Assembly (NCBI GenBank): GCA_033675265.1
Contig: JAUJYZ010001543.1
Coordinates: 166,501 to 230,500, forward strand
Length of the DNA stretch: 64,000 nt
Origin: Actinostola sp. cb2023
Lineage: Eukaryota; Cnidaria; Anthozoa; Actiniaria; Actinostolidae
Direction: 5' to 3'
The position numbers were made by a program, and so were the translations under genes. The notes under the pieces are model-generated. The model did not search any database. It was not told the origin of the DNA and was given only the letters and a program-made list of their open reading frames with translations. The number at the start of each line of letters is the position of its first letter. Positions within the stretch are counted from its first letter, which is position 1. Shown here piece by piece: positions 36,641 to 50,790 of this stretch.

Positions 36641-39600
36641 CCGAAATTTACAATTTTCCTTTTATTATGTTTTTATGGACGAATAAAAATGACTTTAGAG
36701 TCATTGTTTGTATATCTACCACATTCAATAAACAATCAGCCATGTACTTAGGGAAGGTATCATATTAGTTGTCATCTGTGGTGTCGAAAGGAATCTATGG
36801 TATGCCGGCAAAATTTCCTCCCTTTGGCTGGTAACTAAGGAGTTGTGGCTCGTTATAGTATCAAGTTCATTCATTCATATATGAAGCACTCTAAATGAAG
36901 CACTCTATGAGCTTATGCAACATCAGGCAAGCAAATTGTTATTGACTAACTAATAATACAAAACAGCAATGTATAGAGTGATTTCAATAAACCTGGGCAT
37001 TACTAACTATACACCATGCATTACACACTGTTTCACGGTTTTAGTGTTTGCACTCTATACAGAGTATAAGTATATACTTTCCGACGATCGAAACGAAACT
37101 ACCTTGCAGTTCAAATGGAATCATTCATACTCATAATAGAAGACAATCCAATCAGTAAAATTCTATCAAAAACTTTGATAGATTCATATACATTTTGCTT
37201 TCTTGAAGGAATATTTTTGATGCTCTACAAACAACATTTAATTAGTAGAAGATATTTGCCTATTTTCATATTCCTACAGGCGCGCTGCTCATGCGGATAG
37301 TTTAACAAGTGTTGCAAACTTCGCTTCTCGGCCAACTGTTCATTTTTCGGACCATCTCTCAGCCGCGGACATTATCAGCCGATATACCAGCCGCCCGCCA
37401 GAAGGGGTTTATTATAAACATACCGTGAGTAGAGAAATCTGTCAAAATGGCCGAACAATTTTCTAAATTTACGAGCGAAGATTTCCTTTTCTTCTCGATA
37501 GATTCTCAATAAAAGTAGATCCGAATAAACTACAAACTGAGTACATTTAAAACTAAAATGTTTTGTGGAAATGAAAATTGCTTTTTAAATGGTTTTCGGA
37601 ACGAAAAACATATGAGATTTGTTGACTGATATTTTTACAAAGAAATAACAAACAAATTGAAAACTCACCATTCACGCGAAACAAATATCATTCCGATGAT
37701 TACACAACTGTAGGATGTGTACCAAATTATGAGAAAAAGAACCAGATATGTCTAGAACTGCCTGGTAATAGTAAAACTGTGAATATCCACGTTGAAAGTC
37801 CGGCATTCAGCAGGCGAAAACCAAACTCCAACGGCCTCGAATGCCGTGAAGTAAACTCGTCAAAACAACCTCGTTGGTTTTCTCAACATTGTCCAAGATT
37901 TCAAGAATTTCGGCTTTGAACCCTTTAGCATGTTTTCGAAGTCTTTTGGTGTGATTCAGACGACATTTTTGGAACATAAAGTAACACAGAAGCTTTTAAA
38001 ACTTGGATTGCATCGATCAAGAAACGTTTGGTAAACATGTTATCGCCTGGTTGTGTTGTGTACGCATGCATGGCGGAAATGTTTTGTACGAAAAGCGGAA
38101 ATACAAATTACTTTTACCGAAAACATATTTACAATCCAGTGGTAGGAGCCTCGTTGGCTATCAGCTCATGTACGACTCGATTTCGTGGAATAATACTTTC
38201 ACATTCCAGTAGAGCTTATGCAACATCAGGCAAGCAAATTGTTATTGACTAACTAATAATACAAAACAGCAATGTATAGAGTGTTCAATAAACCTGGGCA
38301 TTACTAACTATACACCATGCATTACATACTGTTTCACGGTTTTAGTGTTTGCACTCTATACAGAGTATTAGTAAATACTTTCCGACGGTCGAAACGAAAC
38401 TACCTTGCAGTTCAAATGGAATTTCATACTCATAATAGAAGACAATCCAATCAGTAAAATTCTATCAAAAACTTTGATAGATTCAGTACATTTTGCTTTC
38501 TTGAAGGAACATTTTTGATGTTTTCCGTACTTAGCTGTCAGTGTTTATTAGATGCAAAGGAACAAAAGAAAACAAAAGAGCGAGTGTCTAATAGTGTGCA
38601 ATGGTGTAGTTAGTAATGCCCAGGTTTATTGGAATCACTCTATAAAGGGATTTTCTGGGATACTAATTAAGGTGGCTCGACTGGGTTTTTCGGAGGCGTC
38701 ACCTTCCATGTTTGATCGAAAAATACGTTGCTGCCGACAAACTAATATAAAATCAAATTTTATATCAAGTCTAGAGATAGATTAAAGTTTGCCATGATAT
38801 ATGTTTCATCAGGATCGGAGTTATTCTAGCGCCAGCATGACGTTATTACGCTTTTTGAATAAATTCGATTTTCAGAGAGAGTAGACGTTTGTTTAAAAAA
38901 TTGTCTTTAGTACTTGAAGTTCACATGGTCGTCTTCAAGTTTACGAAGTTTCGATGATTTCTAAGCGTTTACAAATAGATCGAATCGGAACTATTTGGTA
39001 GCGAATTTGTAAACAATCCTAAACAATTGAGTCGGGTGTCCGAAAACTTCGCTTTATGGACTTTAAGTAAACTTCTTTTGAGCTCATATTGTTCTGCAAC
39101 CTTTTCAATACTCCTTTTGGAAAATGGAAAGAAATCACTTCATTCGATTTTGAAAAATACGAGTTCCAGTAAAGATATGTATTCTGTCTTTTGTCAAAGA
39201 TTTCACTTGTCTTCACTGAAATGGGTAAAACTGAAAAATTCCGTGATGAAATTTTCTCTAACTACCAAGTCAATTAGTTTAGGTAGCACATTCAATAACC
39301 CTAAAGTTTCAAGTTCATTGAAACACTTTGACATGGTCAAATATTATTCTCAAACCCGAAGACTTTTGCATGCCCATTTCTAGAGTATGACAACCGCATC
39401 TTATTTGTGTTATGTTTCCTTTGTCATGCTGCTCTATTGTACAGAATACGTGCTAAAGTTGTGCATTCCAACACACCGCAATGACCATGCATTCCATGCA
39501 GCGCCTGGAGAGAAGCGTAATTAACTGGTTGCACGAGGCGTGGCCGAGAGCAACTCTAGCTAGCTGCTCGAGTGCTCTCCAAACTTCCCAAGTGCATCCA

Positions 39601-42340
39601 TTTGAAAGGTGGTAATTATTGCATTGTATGATTGAATGAGAAGAGTAATCAGTATGAAATGATGGTGTTTATAAATATGCACATATAGGAAGCGATGTAA
39701 TATAGATACCAAGCGATAACTTGAAGACGACTATATGTCTAGTGCTTCATTTAGAGTGCTTCATATGGTAGGTAGATAGGGTAGGTCAACTTTATTTAAT
39801 CACGCTAGCCCCTTCAATTTGAAGCTGGAGGGGCGTATGGAGTGGCGTCAGATAGAGGAGCGTATAGAGGGACGAATAGAGTGCTTCATTTAGAGTGCTT
39901 CATATGGAGTGCTTCATATATGAATGAATGAACTTGATATAGTGGCACCGCGGTCCGCAGTGCCGAAGTCATTTGAACTATCCGCATGAGCCTTCAGGAA
40001 TATGAAAATAACAAATATCTTCTAATTAAATGTTGTTTGTAGAACATCAAAAATATTCCTTCAAGAAAGTAAAATTTATACGAGATGGCGTTTAGTTGAG
40101 GTTTTGATAGCCGTCATTTTACATTGGATTGATTTCTATTATATATTCTATATATAAACAATTCCTTTCTTAGTAATGAAACGACATTACTAACTATTAC
40201 CAAGCGACAACTGATTACCATATAACTTACAAACTCGTTCCTTATTTGCAACTCCTTTCTTATTTGCTGCAACTCCTTTCTTATTTGCTGCAACTCCTTT
40301 CTTATTTGCTGCAACTCTAGCTCAGTGCAACTGATTTCTTATTTGCTGCAACTCCTTTCTTATTTATTCCATTTGAACTGAAAGTATGTACTTGATACTC
40401 TGTATAATAGCTATATACTTTCCAAATGAGCGCTAGTATCCATAATTACTCGATGGTGCACAACTTTTAATTAGTACATGCCAGAAAAATCCCTTCATAA
40501 CACTGACACTTGCAGGAATGTGAAAATAACAAATATCTTCTACTAATTAAATGTTGTTTGTAGAACATCAAAAATGTTCCTTCAAGAAAGCAAAATGTAT
40601 ATGAATCTATCAGAGTTTTTGATAGCAATTTTACTGATTGGATTGTCTTCTATTATGAGTATGAAATTCCATTTGAACTGCAAGGTAGTTTCGTTTCGAA
40701 CGTGGGAAAGTATTTACTTATACTCTGCATGTGTAGCCATTATGTAGCTTGGTAATAGTTAGTAATGTCGTTTCATTACTAAGAAAGGAATTGTTTATAT
40801 ATATAGACTAGGCTACCTAACAGCAGTGAATGCTGACGGTGAATGCAATGTTTATAGTAGTTGTGGATAAGAGTTGGTGCCGGAGAGCTTAGACTACTGA
40901 CTGTAGTTATGAAATGTTTTGTTTTATGCCAAGTGACAAGTATGCAAATTATTAGGCGAGTCTACCTTTCTTTCTTATGAATAACTAATGTATTACTTAT
41001 AATTGAGATTTCAATGCGAATATTCACACTTGACTGAACTGACACACGGTCAGCCGGCACTAATCAGCTCAATTATTACGGTGATCTCTGAACTACACAA
41101 TTCCCACGAAAAGCACAAGATACGGTATCTGATGGGCTTACGAGTCAGGATATACCGGCTAAAGAAACATACACATGTACAAATTAATTAGGGACACAGA
41201 TTTTGGGCACGACATTTACCGATCAGAAACGCGAAAGCTTGAAAACAACTCGCTTCAGGCTATAGCCGTATGTGGGAGTTGGCGCGAAAAGCATGATGGT
41301 TCTTGAGATTCTTGAGAATTGCATGATGGTTCTTGGAAACTGCATGCCGGGTAAAAATCGAGTTTTTTTCTGCCTATGTGAATGAATTAGAATTGCTTCC
41401 TTGCTCGCTTCAGGCTCGCTCGCTGCGTCAGCAAATATATAATAGAAATCAATCCAATGTAAAATGACGGCTATCAAAACCTCAACTAAACGCCATCTCG
41501 TATAAATTTTACTTTCTTGAAGGAATATTTTTGATGTTCTACAAACAACATTTAATTAGTACTCTCATCAAATGAGTTTTGACAAGCGAGAGCGATTTTG
41601 AAGTTGTAAATAAAGTAACTGAGCCGTGTAGATCGATGCGACCGTCACTAAACAGGGTATGATTCGAACAAAGGCTGGTAGGAACTGAACAGAAGAATTT
41701 GTGGGCAATCAACAAAATATTCCAAAGATCTACGTACGTTTGCTGTTTGTTTTTTCCTCTGCGACTGATCAAGACAATTTCGCTTGCATGATGTAAATGG
41801 CGCGCAAATAGATCATTCGAGTGTTTGATGGAGGCGAGCGAGAAGAAGAGGTTTACATGTGTCCGAGCTATTGTGTCCTGGCTGGGATTCTTAGGCAGAA
41901 ACCCTAAAACCTCGATCATGTGTTAACGACCAAGAGCTCCAGAATCACATGTCCGTGTAGCTAACTCGTTCGGCGATCTTTTGCGACGATTCTTTATTAT
42001 TGATTTTGTCGCCATCTTTCCCGCCAAAATGTAGCGATTATCGATAGCAAGGGAGTTCTTCAGAAATTCTCTCCAAAGATATAGATGCCTATCCAACAAA
42101 AGTACGTGTAATCATTTAGTACTACTGTATACGTATTTTAAGTTCCAGATATTTAGGATCCCTGATGAATGTTAAAATAAATGGCAATCCATGTAAAATC
42201 TAACTTGCCTTCCGAAGAACAAGGTAAGTTTATTTGATGATCTGTGCATACATCCGATCACGCTTTCCCGCAATATTTTATTTCAATTCCCGATCGGCCT
42301 TGACACAGTCACAGGGATTGCACTGTAACCTACAATGCTA

Positions 42341-43780
42341 ACATCTGAATCAGTTTATACTGATAAATCTACGTATAAATCTAACAATCATGTAACACTG
42401 CCAAACTGCATCTCTACTAAGCTGTGGGAATCAGTTTATACTGATAGATCAGCCTAACAATCATGTAACACCAAACTGCATCTCTACTGAACTGGGAATC
42501 AGTTTATACTGATACTGAATCAGTCTAACAATCATGTCAAACAAAACTGTATCTCTACTGAGCTGGGAATCAATTTATACTGATAAATCAGTCTAATAAT
42601 CATGTCAAACCAAACTGCATCTCTACTGAGCTGGGAATCAGTTTATACTGATAAATCAGTCTAATAATCAGTCAAACCAAACCATGCATCTCTACTGAGC
42701 TGGGTATCAGTTTATACTGATAAATCAGTCTAATAATCATGTCAAACCAAACCATGCATCTCTACTGAGCTGGGAATCAGTTTATACTGATAAATCAGTC
42801 TAATAATCATGTCAAACCAAACCATGCATCTCTACTGAGCTGGGAATCAGTTTATACTGATAAATCAGTCTAATAATCATGTCAAACCAAACCATGCATC
42901 TCTACTGAGCTGGGAATCAGTTTATACTGATAAATCAGTCTAATAATCATGTCAAACCAAACCATGCCAGGGGCGTAGCGTGCTTTTTTTTGCAATGTAC
43001 GCACATAGCAACGAGCGCCGAAGGCGTGAGCTTCTAGGGGGGTGAGGGGGCATGCCCCCCTGAAAATTTAGAAATCTAGAGCCTTGGAAATACCATTTTC
43101 TTCGTTTTCCAGCGGACTTTCTCGCTACATAAATACATAGTAAAATGCATTTATCACTCAGTTTTATGGGGGGATTTATGTAAAGGTTATATAAAGGATT
43201 CAGAAAAGGATTTATGTATAGGTTGTGTAAATGATTTATGAGTATTGGTTAAAGGATTTATGTAAACAGGTTATATATACCGCTACCGTTATATATAGCG
43301 ATATAATAACCCGAGGCGAAGCCAGTTTTTTGGTATTTATTTTGTTTGAAACTGTACTAACTACAATCATCATTATACATGCCTACAATGACTGACTGAA
43401 AGGGGAAATGTATTGGGGGACACAATCTGACGAGCGGCGAAGGTGCGAGCTCGTAGTAGGATGCGGGGGTATGCTCCCCGAAACTTTTTTGAGGTATAGG
43501 GTCTCCAAAATAGCATTTTCCTGCCTTCTGTGAGTAGTTTCCAGCAAGTAATCTGCCGTGAGCTGTTAAGATTTTGTCCTAGATTTCATTTTATTTTCAA
43601 TATTTTTATGATTTTTAAGGGATTTTAAATTGTACGCACGTGCGTACGGGCGTATATGCACGCTACGCCCCTGCATGCATCTCTACTGAGCTGGGAATCA
43701 GTTTATACTGATAAATCAGTCTAATAATCATATCAAACCAAACTGCATCTCTACTGAGCTGGTAATCGGTTTATACTCAG
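42341..43780. repeat. 70-bp satellite in unit B
   Basis: Same array as 35262-36640, but with one more 70-bp unit and a 12-bp insertion near 42370. It carries the same TIR element at the same site. Confidence 0.92.
42968..43673. mobile_element. TIR element CAGGGGCGTAGCGTGC, 706 bp (unit B copy)
   Basis: Same insertion and CATGC flanks as 35797-36519, so it predates the unit duplication. It lacks about 18 bp of AT-rich sequence present in the unit A copy. Confidence 0.85.
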
Positions 43781-43991
43781 ATGTAATAATACGGCCGAAA
43801 TTTACAATTTTCCTTTTATTATGTTTTTATGGACGAATAAAAATGACTTTAGAGTCATTGTTTGTATATCTACCACATTCAATAAACAATCAGCCATGTA
43901 CTTAGGGAAGGTATCATATTAGTTGTGGTCATCTGTGGTGTCGAAAGGAATCTATGGTATGCCGGCAAAATTTCCTCCCTTTGGCTGGTAA

Positions 43992-44213
43992 GGGGTAATC
44001 ATTAGAAATCTCGGGAGGGGGGGTGACAATTCCCCAAAAAAAATTCCTGCAAAGAAAAAATGTCCCAAAAAAAATTCCTGCAAGTACCCTACCACCTAAA
44101 AAAAGAGCTACACATCTCAAAAACAAATTCCTGCAGAGAAATACAGGTACAAAAAAAAATCGTGCCTAAAAAATATTTAACCCCCCCTCCCGAGATTTCT
44201 AATGATCCACCCC
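43992..44213. mobile_element. Harbinger-type MITE, 222 bp, unit B only
   Basis: Inverted ends GGGGTAATCATTAGAAATCT and AGATTTCTAATGATCCACCC continue into C/G-runs. TAA is duplicated at 43989-43991 and 44214-44216. Unit A has the intact empty site GGCTGGTAACTAAGG near 36828. The 3-bp TAA duplication fits PIF/Harbinger insertion. Confidence 0.9.
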
Positions 44214-46434
44214 TAACTAAGGAGTTGTGGCTCGTTATAGTATCAAGTTCATTCATTCATATATGAAGCACTCCATATGAAGCACTCTAAATGAAGCACT
44301 CTATGAGCTTATGCAACATCAGGCAAGCAAATTGTTATTGACTAACTAATAATACAAAACAGCAATGTATAGAGTGATTTCAATAAACCTGGGCATTACT
44401 AACTATACACCATGCATTACATACTGTTTCACGGTTTTAGTGTTTGCACTCTATACAGATCGAGAGTATAAGTATATCAGTACTTTCCGACGATCGAAAC
44501 GAAACTACCTTGCAGTTCAAATGGAATCATTCATACTCATAATAGAAGACAATCCAATCAGTAAAATTCTATCAAAAACTTTGATAGATTCATATACATT
44601 TTGCTTTCTTGAAGGAATATTTTTGATGCTCTACAAACAACATTTAATTAGTAGAAGATATTTGTTATTTTCATATTCCTACAGGCGCGCTGCTCATGCG
44701 GATAGTTTAACAAGTGTTGCAAACTTCGCTTCTCGGCCAACTGTTCATTTTTCGGACCATCTCTCAGCCGCGGACATTATCAGCCGATATACCAGCCGCC
44801 CGCCAGAAGGGGTTTATTATAAACATACCGTGAGTAGAGAAATCTGTCAAAATGGCCGAACAATTTTCTAAATTTACGAGCGAAGATTTCCTTTTCTTCT
44901 CGATAGATTCTCAATAAAAGTAGATCCGAATAAACTACAAACTGAGTACATTTAAAACTAAAATGTTTTGTGGAAATGAAAATTGATTTTTACATGGTTT
45001 TCGGGAAAAACATATGAGATTTGTTGACTGATATTTTTACAAAGAAATAACAAACAAATTGAAAACTCACCATTCACGCGAAACAAATATCATTCCGATG
45101 ATTATACAACTGTAGGATGTGTACCAAATTATGACAAAAAGAACCAGATATGTCTAGAACTGCCTGGTAATAGTAAAACTGTGAATATCCACGTTGAAAG
45201 TCATTCAGCAGGCGAAAACCAAACTCCAACGGCCTCGAATGCCGTGAAGTAAACTCGTCAAAACAACCTCGTTGGTTTTCTCAACATTGTCCAAGATTTC
45301 AAGAATTTCGGCTTTGAACCCTTTAGCATGTTTTCGAAGTCTTTTGGTGTGATTCAGACGACATTTTTGGAAGATAAAGTAACACAGAAGCTTTTAAAAC
45401 TTGGATTGCATCGATCAAGAAACGTTTGGTAAACATGTTATCGCCTGGTTGTGTTGTGTACGCATGCATGGCGGAAATGTTTTGTACGAAAAGCGGAAAT
45501 ACAAATTACTTTTACCGAAAACATATTTACAATCCAGTGGTAGGAGCCTCGTTGGCTATCAGCTCATGTACGACTCGATTTCGTGGAATAATACTTTCAC
45601 ATTCCAGTAGAGCTTATGCAACATCAGGCAAGCAAATTGTTATTGACTAACTAATAATACAAAACAGCAATGTATAGAGTGATTTCAATAAACCTGGGCA
45701 TTACTAACTATACACCATGCATTACATACTGTTTCACGGTTTTAGTGTTTGCACTCTATACAGAGTATTAGTAAATACTTTCCGACGGTCGAAACGAAAC
45801 TACCTTGCAGTTCAAATGGAATTTCATACTCATAATAGAAGACAATCCAATCAGTAAAATTCTATCAAAAACTTTGATAGATTCAGTACATTTTGCTTTC
45901 TTGAAGGAACATTTTTGATGTTTTCCGTACTTAGCTGTCAGTGTTTATTAGATGCAAAGGAACAAAAGAAAACAAAAGAGCGAGTGTCTAATAGTGTGCA
46001 ATGGTGTAGTTAGTAATGCCCAGGTTTATTGGAATCACTCTATAAAGGGATTTTCTGGGATACTAATTAAGGTGGCTCGACTGGGTTTTTCGGAGGCGTC
46101 ACCTTCCATGTTTGATCGAAAAATACGTTGCTGCCGACAAACTAATATAAAATCAAATTTTATATCAAGTCTAGAGATAGATTAAAGTTTGCCATGATAT
46201 ATGTTTCATCAGGATCGGAGTTATTCTAGCGCCAGCATGACGTTATTACGCTTTTTGAATAAATTCGATTTTCAGAGAGAGTAGACGTTTGTTTAAAAAA
46301 TTGTCTTTAGTACTTGAAGTTCACATGGTCGTCTTCAAGTTTACGAAGTTTCGATGATTTCTAAGCGTTTACAAATAGATCGAATCGGAACTATTTGGTA
46401 GCGAATTTGTAAACAATCCTAAACAATTGAGTCG

Positions 46435-48407
46435 GGTGTCCGAAAACTTCGCTTTATGGACTTTAAGTAAACTTCTTTTGAGCTCATATTGTTCTGCAAC
46501 CTTTTCAATACTCCTTTTGGAAAATGGAAAGAAATCGCTTCATTCGATTTTGAAAAATACGAGTTCCAGTAAAGATATGTATTCTGTCTTTTGTCAAAGA
46601 TTTCACTTGTCTTCACTGAAATGGGTAAAACTGAAAAATTCCGTGATGAAATTTTCTCTAACTACCAAGTCAATTAGTTTAGGTAGCACATTCAATAACC
46701 CTAAAGTTTCAAGTTCATTGAAACACTTTGACATGGTCAAATATTATTCTCAAACCCGAAGACTTTTGCATGCCCATTTCTAGAGTATGACAACCGCATC
46801 TTATTTGTGTTATGTTTCCTTTGTCATGCTGCTCTATTGTACAGAATACGTGCTAAAGTTGTGCATTCCAACACACCGCAATGACCATGCATTCCATGCA
46901 GCGCCTGGAGAGAAGCGTAATTAACTGGTTGCACGAGGCGTGGCCGAGAGCAACTCTAGCTAGCTGCTCGAGTGCTCTCCAAACTTCCCAAGTGCATCCA
47001 TTTGAAAGGTGGTAATTATTGCATTGTATGATTGAATGAGAAGAGTAATCAGTATGAAATGATGGTGTTTATAAATATGCACATATAGGAAGCGATGTAA
47101 TATAGATACCAAGCGATAACTTGAAGACGACTATATGTCTAGTGCTTCATTTAGAGTGCTTCATATGGTAGGTAGATAGGGTAGGTCAACTTTATTTAAT
47201 CACGCTAGCCCCTTCAATTTGAAGCTGGAGGGGCGTATGGAGTGGCGTCAGATAGAGGAGCGTATAGAGGGACGAATAGAGTGCTTCATTTAGAGTGCTT
47301 CATATGGAGTGCTTCATATATGAATGAATGAACTTGATATAGTGGCACCGCGGTCCGCAGTGCCGAAGTCATTTGAACTATCCGCATGAGCCTTCAGGAA
47401 TATGAAAATAACAAATATCTTCTAATTAAATGTTGTTTGTAGAACATCAAAAATATTCCTTCAAGAAAGTAAAATTTATACGAGATGGCGTTTAGTTGAG
47501 GTTTTGATAGCCGTCATTTTACATTGGATTGATTTCTATTATATATTCTATATATAAACAATTCCTTTCTTAGTAATGAAACGACATTACTAACTATTAC
47601 CAAGCGACAACTGATTACCATATAACTTACAAACTCGTTCCTTATTTGCAACTCCTTTCTTATTTGCTGCAACTCCTTTCTTATTTTGCTGCAACTCCTT
47701 TCTTATTTGCTGCAACTCTAGCTCAGTGCAACTGATTTCTTATTTGCTGCAACTCCTTTCTTATTTATTCCATTTGAACTGAAAGTATGTACTTGATACT
47801 CTGTATAATAGCTATATACTTTCCAAATGAGCGCTAGTATCCATAATTACTCGATGGTGCACAACTTTTAATTAGTACATGCCAGAAAAATCCCTTCATA
47901 ACACTGACACTTGCAGGAATGTGAAAATAACAAATATCTTCTACTAATTAAATGTTTGTAGAACATCAAAAATGTTCCTTCAAGAAAGCAAAATGTATAT
48001 GAATCTATCAGAGTTTTTGATAGCAATTTTACTGATTGGATTGTCTTCTATTATGAGTATGAAATTCCATTTGAACTGCAAGGTAGTTTCGTTTCGAACG
48101 TGGGAAAGTATTTACTTATACTCTGCATGTGTAGCCATTATGTAGCTTGGTAATAGTTAGTAATGTCGTTTCATTACTAAGAAAGGAATTGTTTATATAT
48201 AGACTAGGCTACCTAACAGCAGTGAATGCTGACGGTGAATGCAATGTTTATAGTAGTTGTGGATAAGAGTTGGTGCCGGAGAGCTTAGACTACTGACTGT
48301 AGTTATGAAATGTTTTGTTTTATGCCAAGTGACAAGTATGCAAATTATTAGGCGAGTCTACCTTTCTTTCTTATGAATAACTAATGTATTACTTATAATT
48401 GAGATTT
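46435..48407. repeat. 1.97-kb tandem duplication, copy 1
   Basis: Repeated at 48408-50382. It starts at the CGGGTGTCCGAAAAC motif and ends at ATTGAGATTTC. The short frame spanning 46427-46783 recurs at 48399-48758 and at 39027-39383. Confidence 0.93.
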
Positions 48408-50382
48408 CGGGTGTCCGAAAACTTCGCTTTATGGACTTTAAGTAAACTTCTTTTGAGCTCATATTGTTCTGCAACCTTTTCAATACTCCTTTTGGAAAAT
48501 GGAAAGAAATCGCTTCATTCGATTTTGAAAAATACGAGTTCCAGTAAAGATATGTATTCTGTCTTTTGTCAAAGATTTCACTTGTCTTCACTGAAATGGG
48601 TAAAACTGAAAAATTCCGTGATGAAATTTTCTCTAACTACCAAGTCAATTAGTTTAGGTAGCACATTCAATAACCCTAAAGTTTCAAGTTCATTGAAACA
48701 CTTTGACATGGTCAAATATTATTCTCAAACCCGAAGACTTTTGCATGCCCATTTCTAGAGTATGACAACCGCATCTTATTTGTGTTATGTTTCCTTTGTC
48801 ATGCTGCTCTATTGTACAGAATACGTGCTAAAGTTGTGCATTCCAACACACCGCAATGACCATGCATTCCATGCAGCGCCTGGAGAGAAGCGTAATTAAC
48901 TGGTTGCACGAGGCGTGGCCGAGAGCAACTCTAGCTAGCTGCTCGAGTGCTCTCCAAACTTCCCAAGTGCATCCATTTGAAAGGTGGTAATTATTGCATT
49001 GTATGATTGAATGAGAAGAGTAATCAGTATGAAATGATGGTGTTTATAAATATGCACATATAGGAAGCGATGTAATATAGATACCAAGCGATAACTTGAA
49101 GACGACTATATGTCTAGTGCTTCATTTAGAGTGCTTCATATGGTAGGTAGATAGGGTAGGTCAACTTTATTTAATCACGCTAGCCCCTTCAATTTGAAGC
49201 TGGAGGGGCGTATGGAGTGGCGTCAGATAGAGGAGCGTATAGAGGGACGAATAGAGTGCTTCATTTAGAGTGCTTCATATGGAGTGCTTCATATATGAAT
49301 GAATGAACTTGATATAGTGGCACCGCGGTCCGCAGTGCCGAAGTCATTTGAACTATCCGCATGAGCAGCGCGCCTTCAGGAATATGAAAATAACAAATAT
49401 CTTCTAATTAAATGTTGTTTGTAGAACATCAAAAATATTCCTTCAAGAAAGTAAAATTTATACGAGATGGCGTTTAGTTGAGGTTTTGATAGCCGTCATT
49501 TTACATTGGATTGATTTCTATTATATATTCTATATATAAACAATTCCTTTCTTAGTAATGAAACGACATTACTAACTATTACCAAGCGACAACTGATTAC
49601 CATATAACTTACAAACTCGTTCCTTATTTGCAACTCCTTTCTTATTTGCAACTCCTTTCTTATTTGCTGCAACTCTAGCTCAGTGCAACTGATTTCTTAT
49701 TTGCTGCAACTCCTTTCTTATTTATTCCATTTGAACTGAAAGTATGTACTTGATACTCTGTATAATAGCTATATACTTTCCAAATGAGCGCTAGTATCCA
49801 TAATTACTCGATGGTGCACAACTTTTAATTAGTACATGCCAGAAAAATCCCTTCATAACACTGACACTTGCAGGAATGTGAAAATAACAAATATCTTCTA
49901 CTAATTAAATGTTTGTAGAACATCAAAAATGTTCCTTCAAGAAAGCAAAATGTATATGAATCTATCAGAGTTTTTGATAGCAATTTTACTGATTGGATTG
50001 TCTTCTATTATGAGTATGAAATTCCATTTGAACTGCAAGGTAGTTTCGTTTCGAACGTGGGAAAGTATTTACTTATACTCTGCATGTGTAGCCATTATGT
50101 AGCTTGGTAATAGTTAGTAATGTCGTTTCATTACTAAGAAAGGAATTGTTTATATATAGACTAGGCTACCTAACAGCAGTGAATGCTGACGGTGAATGCA
50201 ATGTTTATAGTAGTTGTGGATAAGAGTTGGTGCCGGAGAGCTTAGACTACTGACTGTAGTTATGAAATGTTTTGTTTTATGCCAAGTGACAAGTATGCAA
50301 ATTATTAGGCGAGTCTACCTTTCTTTCTTATGAATAACTAATGTATTACTTATAATTGAGATTTCAATGCGAATATTCACAC
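48408..50382. repeat. 1.97-kb tandem duplication, copy 2
   Basis: The junction at 48407/48408 fuses ATTGAGATTTC (as at about 41012) to GGGTGTCCG (as at 39036/46436), with a shared TC. This copy keeps CAGCGCGCC at about 49367, which is deleted in the copies at 40001 and 47391, so it was not simply copied from copy 1. Confidence 0.92.
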
Positions 50383-50790
50383 TTGACTGAACTGACACAC
50401 GGTCAGCCGGCACTAATCAGCTCAATTATTACGGTGATCTCTGAACTACACAATTCCCACGAAAAGCACAAGATACGGTATCTGATGGGCTTACGAGTCA
50501 GGATATACCGGCTAAAGAAACATACACATGTACAAATTAATTAGGGACACAGATTTTGGGCACGACATTTACCGATCAGAAACGCGAAAGCTTGAAAACA
50601 ACTCGCTTCAGGCTATAGCCGTATGTGGGAGTTGGCGCGAAAAGCATGATGGTTCTTGAGATTCTTGAGAATTGCATGATGGTTCTTGGAAACTGCATGC
50701 CGGGTAAAAATCGAGTTTTTTTCTGCCTATGTGAATGAATTAGAATTGCTTCCTTGCTCGCTTCAGGCTCGCTCGCTGCGTCAGCAAATA

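Larger units (their letters stand above)
34349..41434. repeat. Composite array, unit A (~7.09 kb)
   Basis: Tandemly repeated as unit B from 41435, with very few substitutions (for example two extra T at 41751 relative to 34662). Order of parts: a stretch with short minus-strand frames (34500-34990), a 70-bp satellite with an inserted TIR element (35262-36640), exon-like segment 37280-37424, several short open frames (38003-39383), a GTGCTTCAT repeat block (39755-39945), inverted arm 40010-40735, and 40790-41434. No frame resembles a known protein and all are shared only because of the duplication. Confidence 0.92.
41435..50790. repeat. Composite array, unit B with internal duplication
   Basis: Second copy of unit A, offset about 7.09 kb at its start and 7.40 kb after the satellite and MITE differences. 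From 46435 a 1.97-kb piece is itself repeated, so the end corresponding to 41003-41434 is found at 50356-50790. A third unit begins at about 50787 and breaks off after about 120 bp. Confidence 0.92.

Noticed and set aside
38003..39383. Short frames (60-118 residues) repeated at 45.4-46.8 and 48.4-48.8 kb
   Set aside because: Conservation between copies is explained by recent duplication; no start context, splice signals or recognisable motifs.
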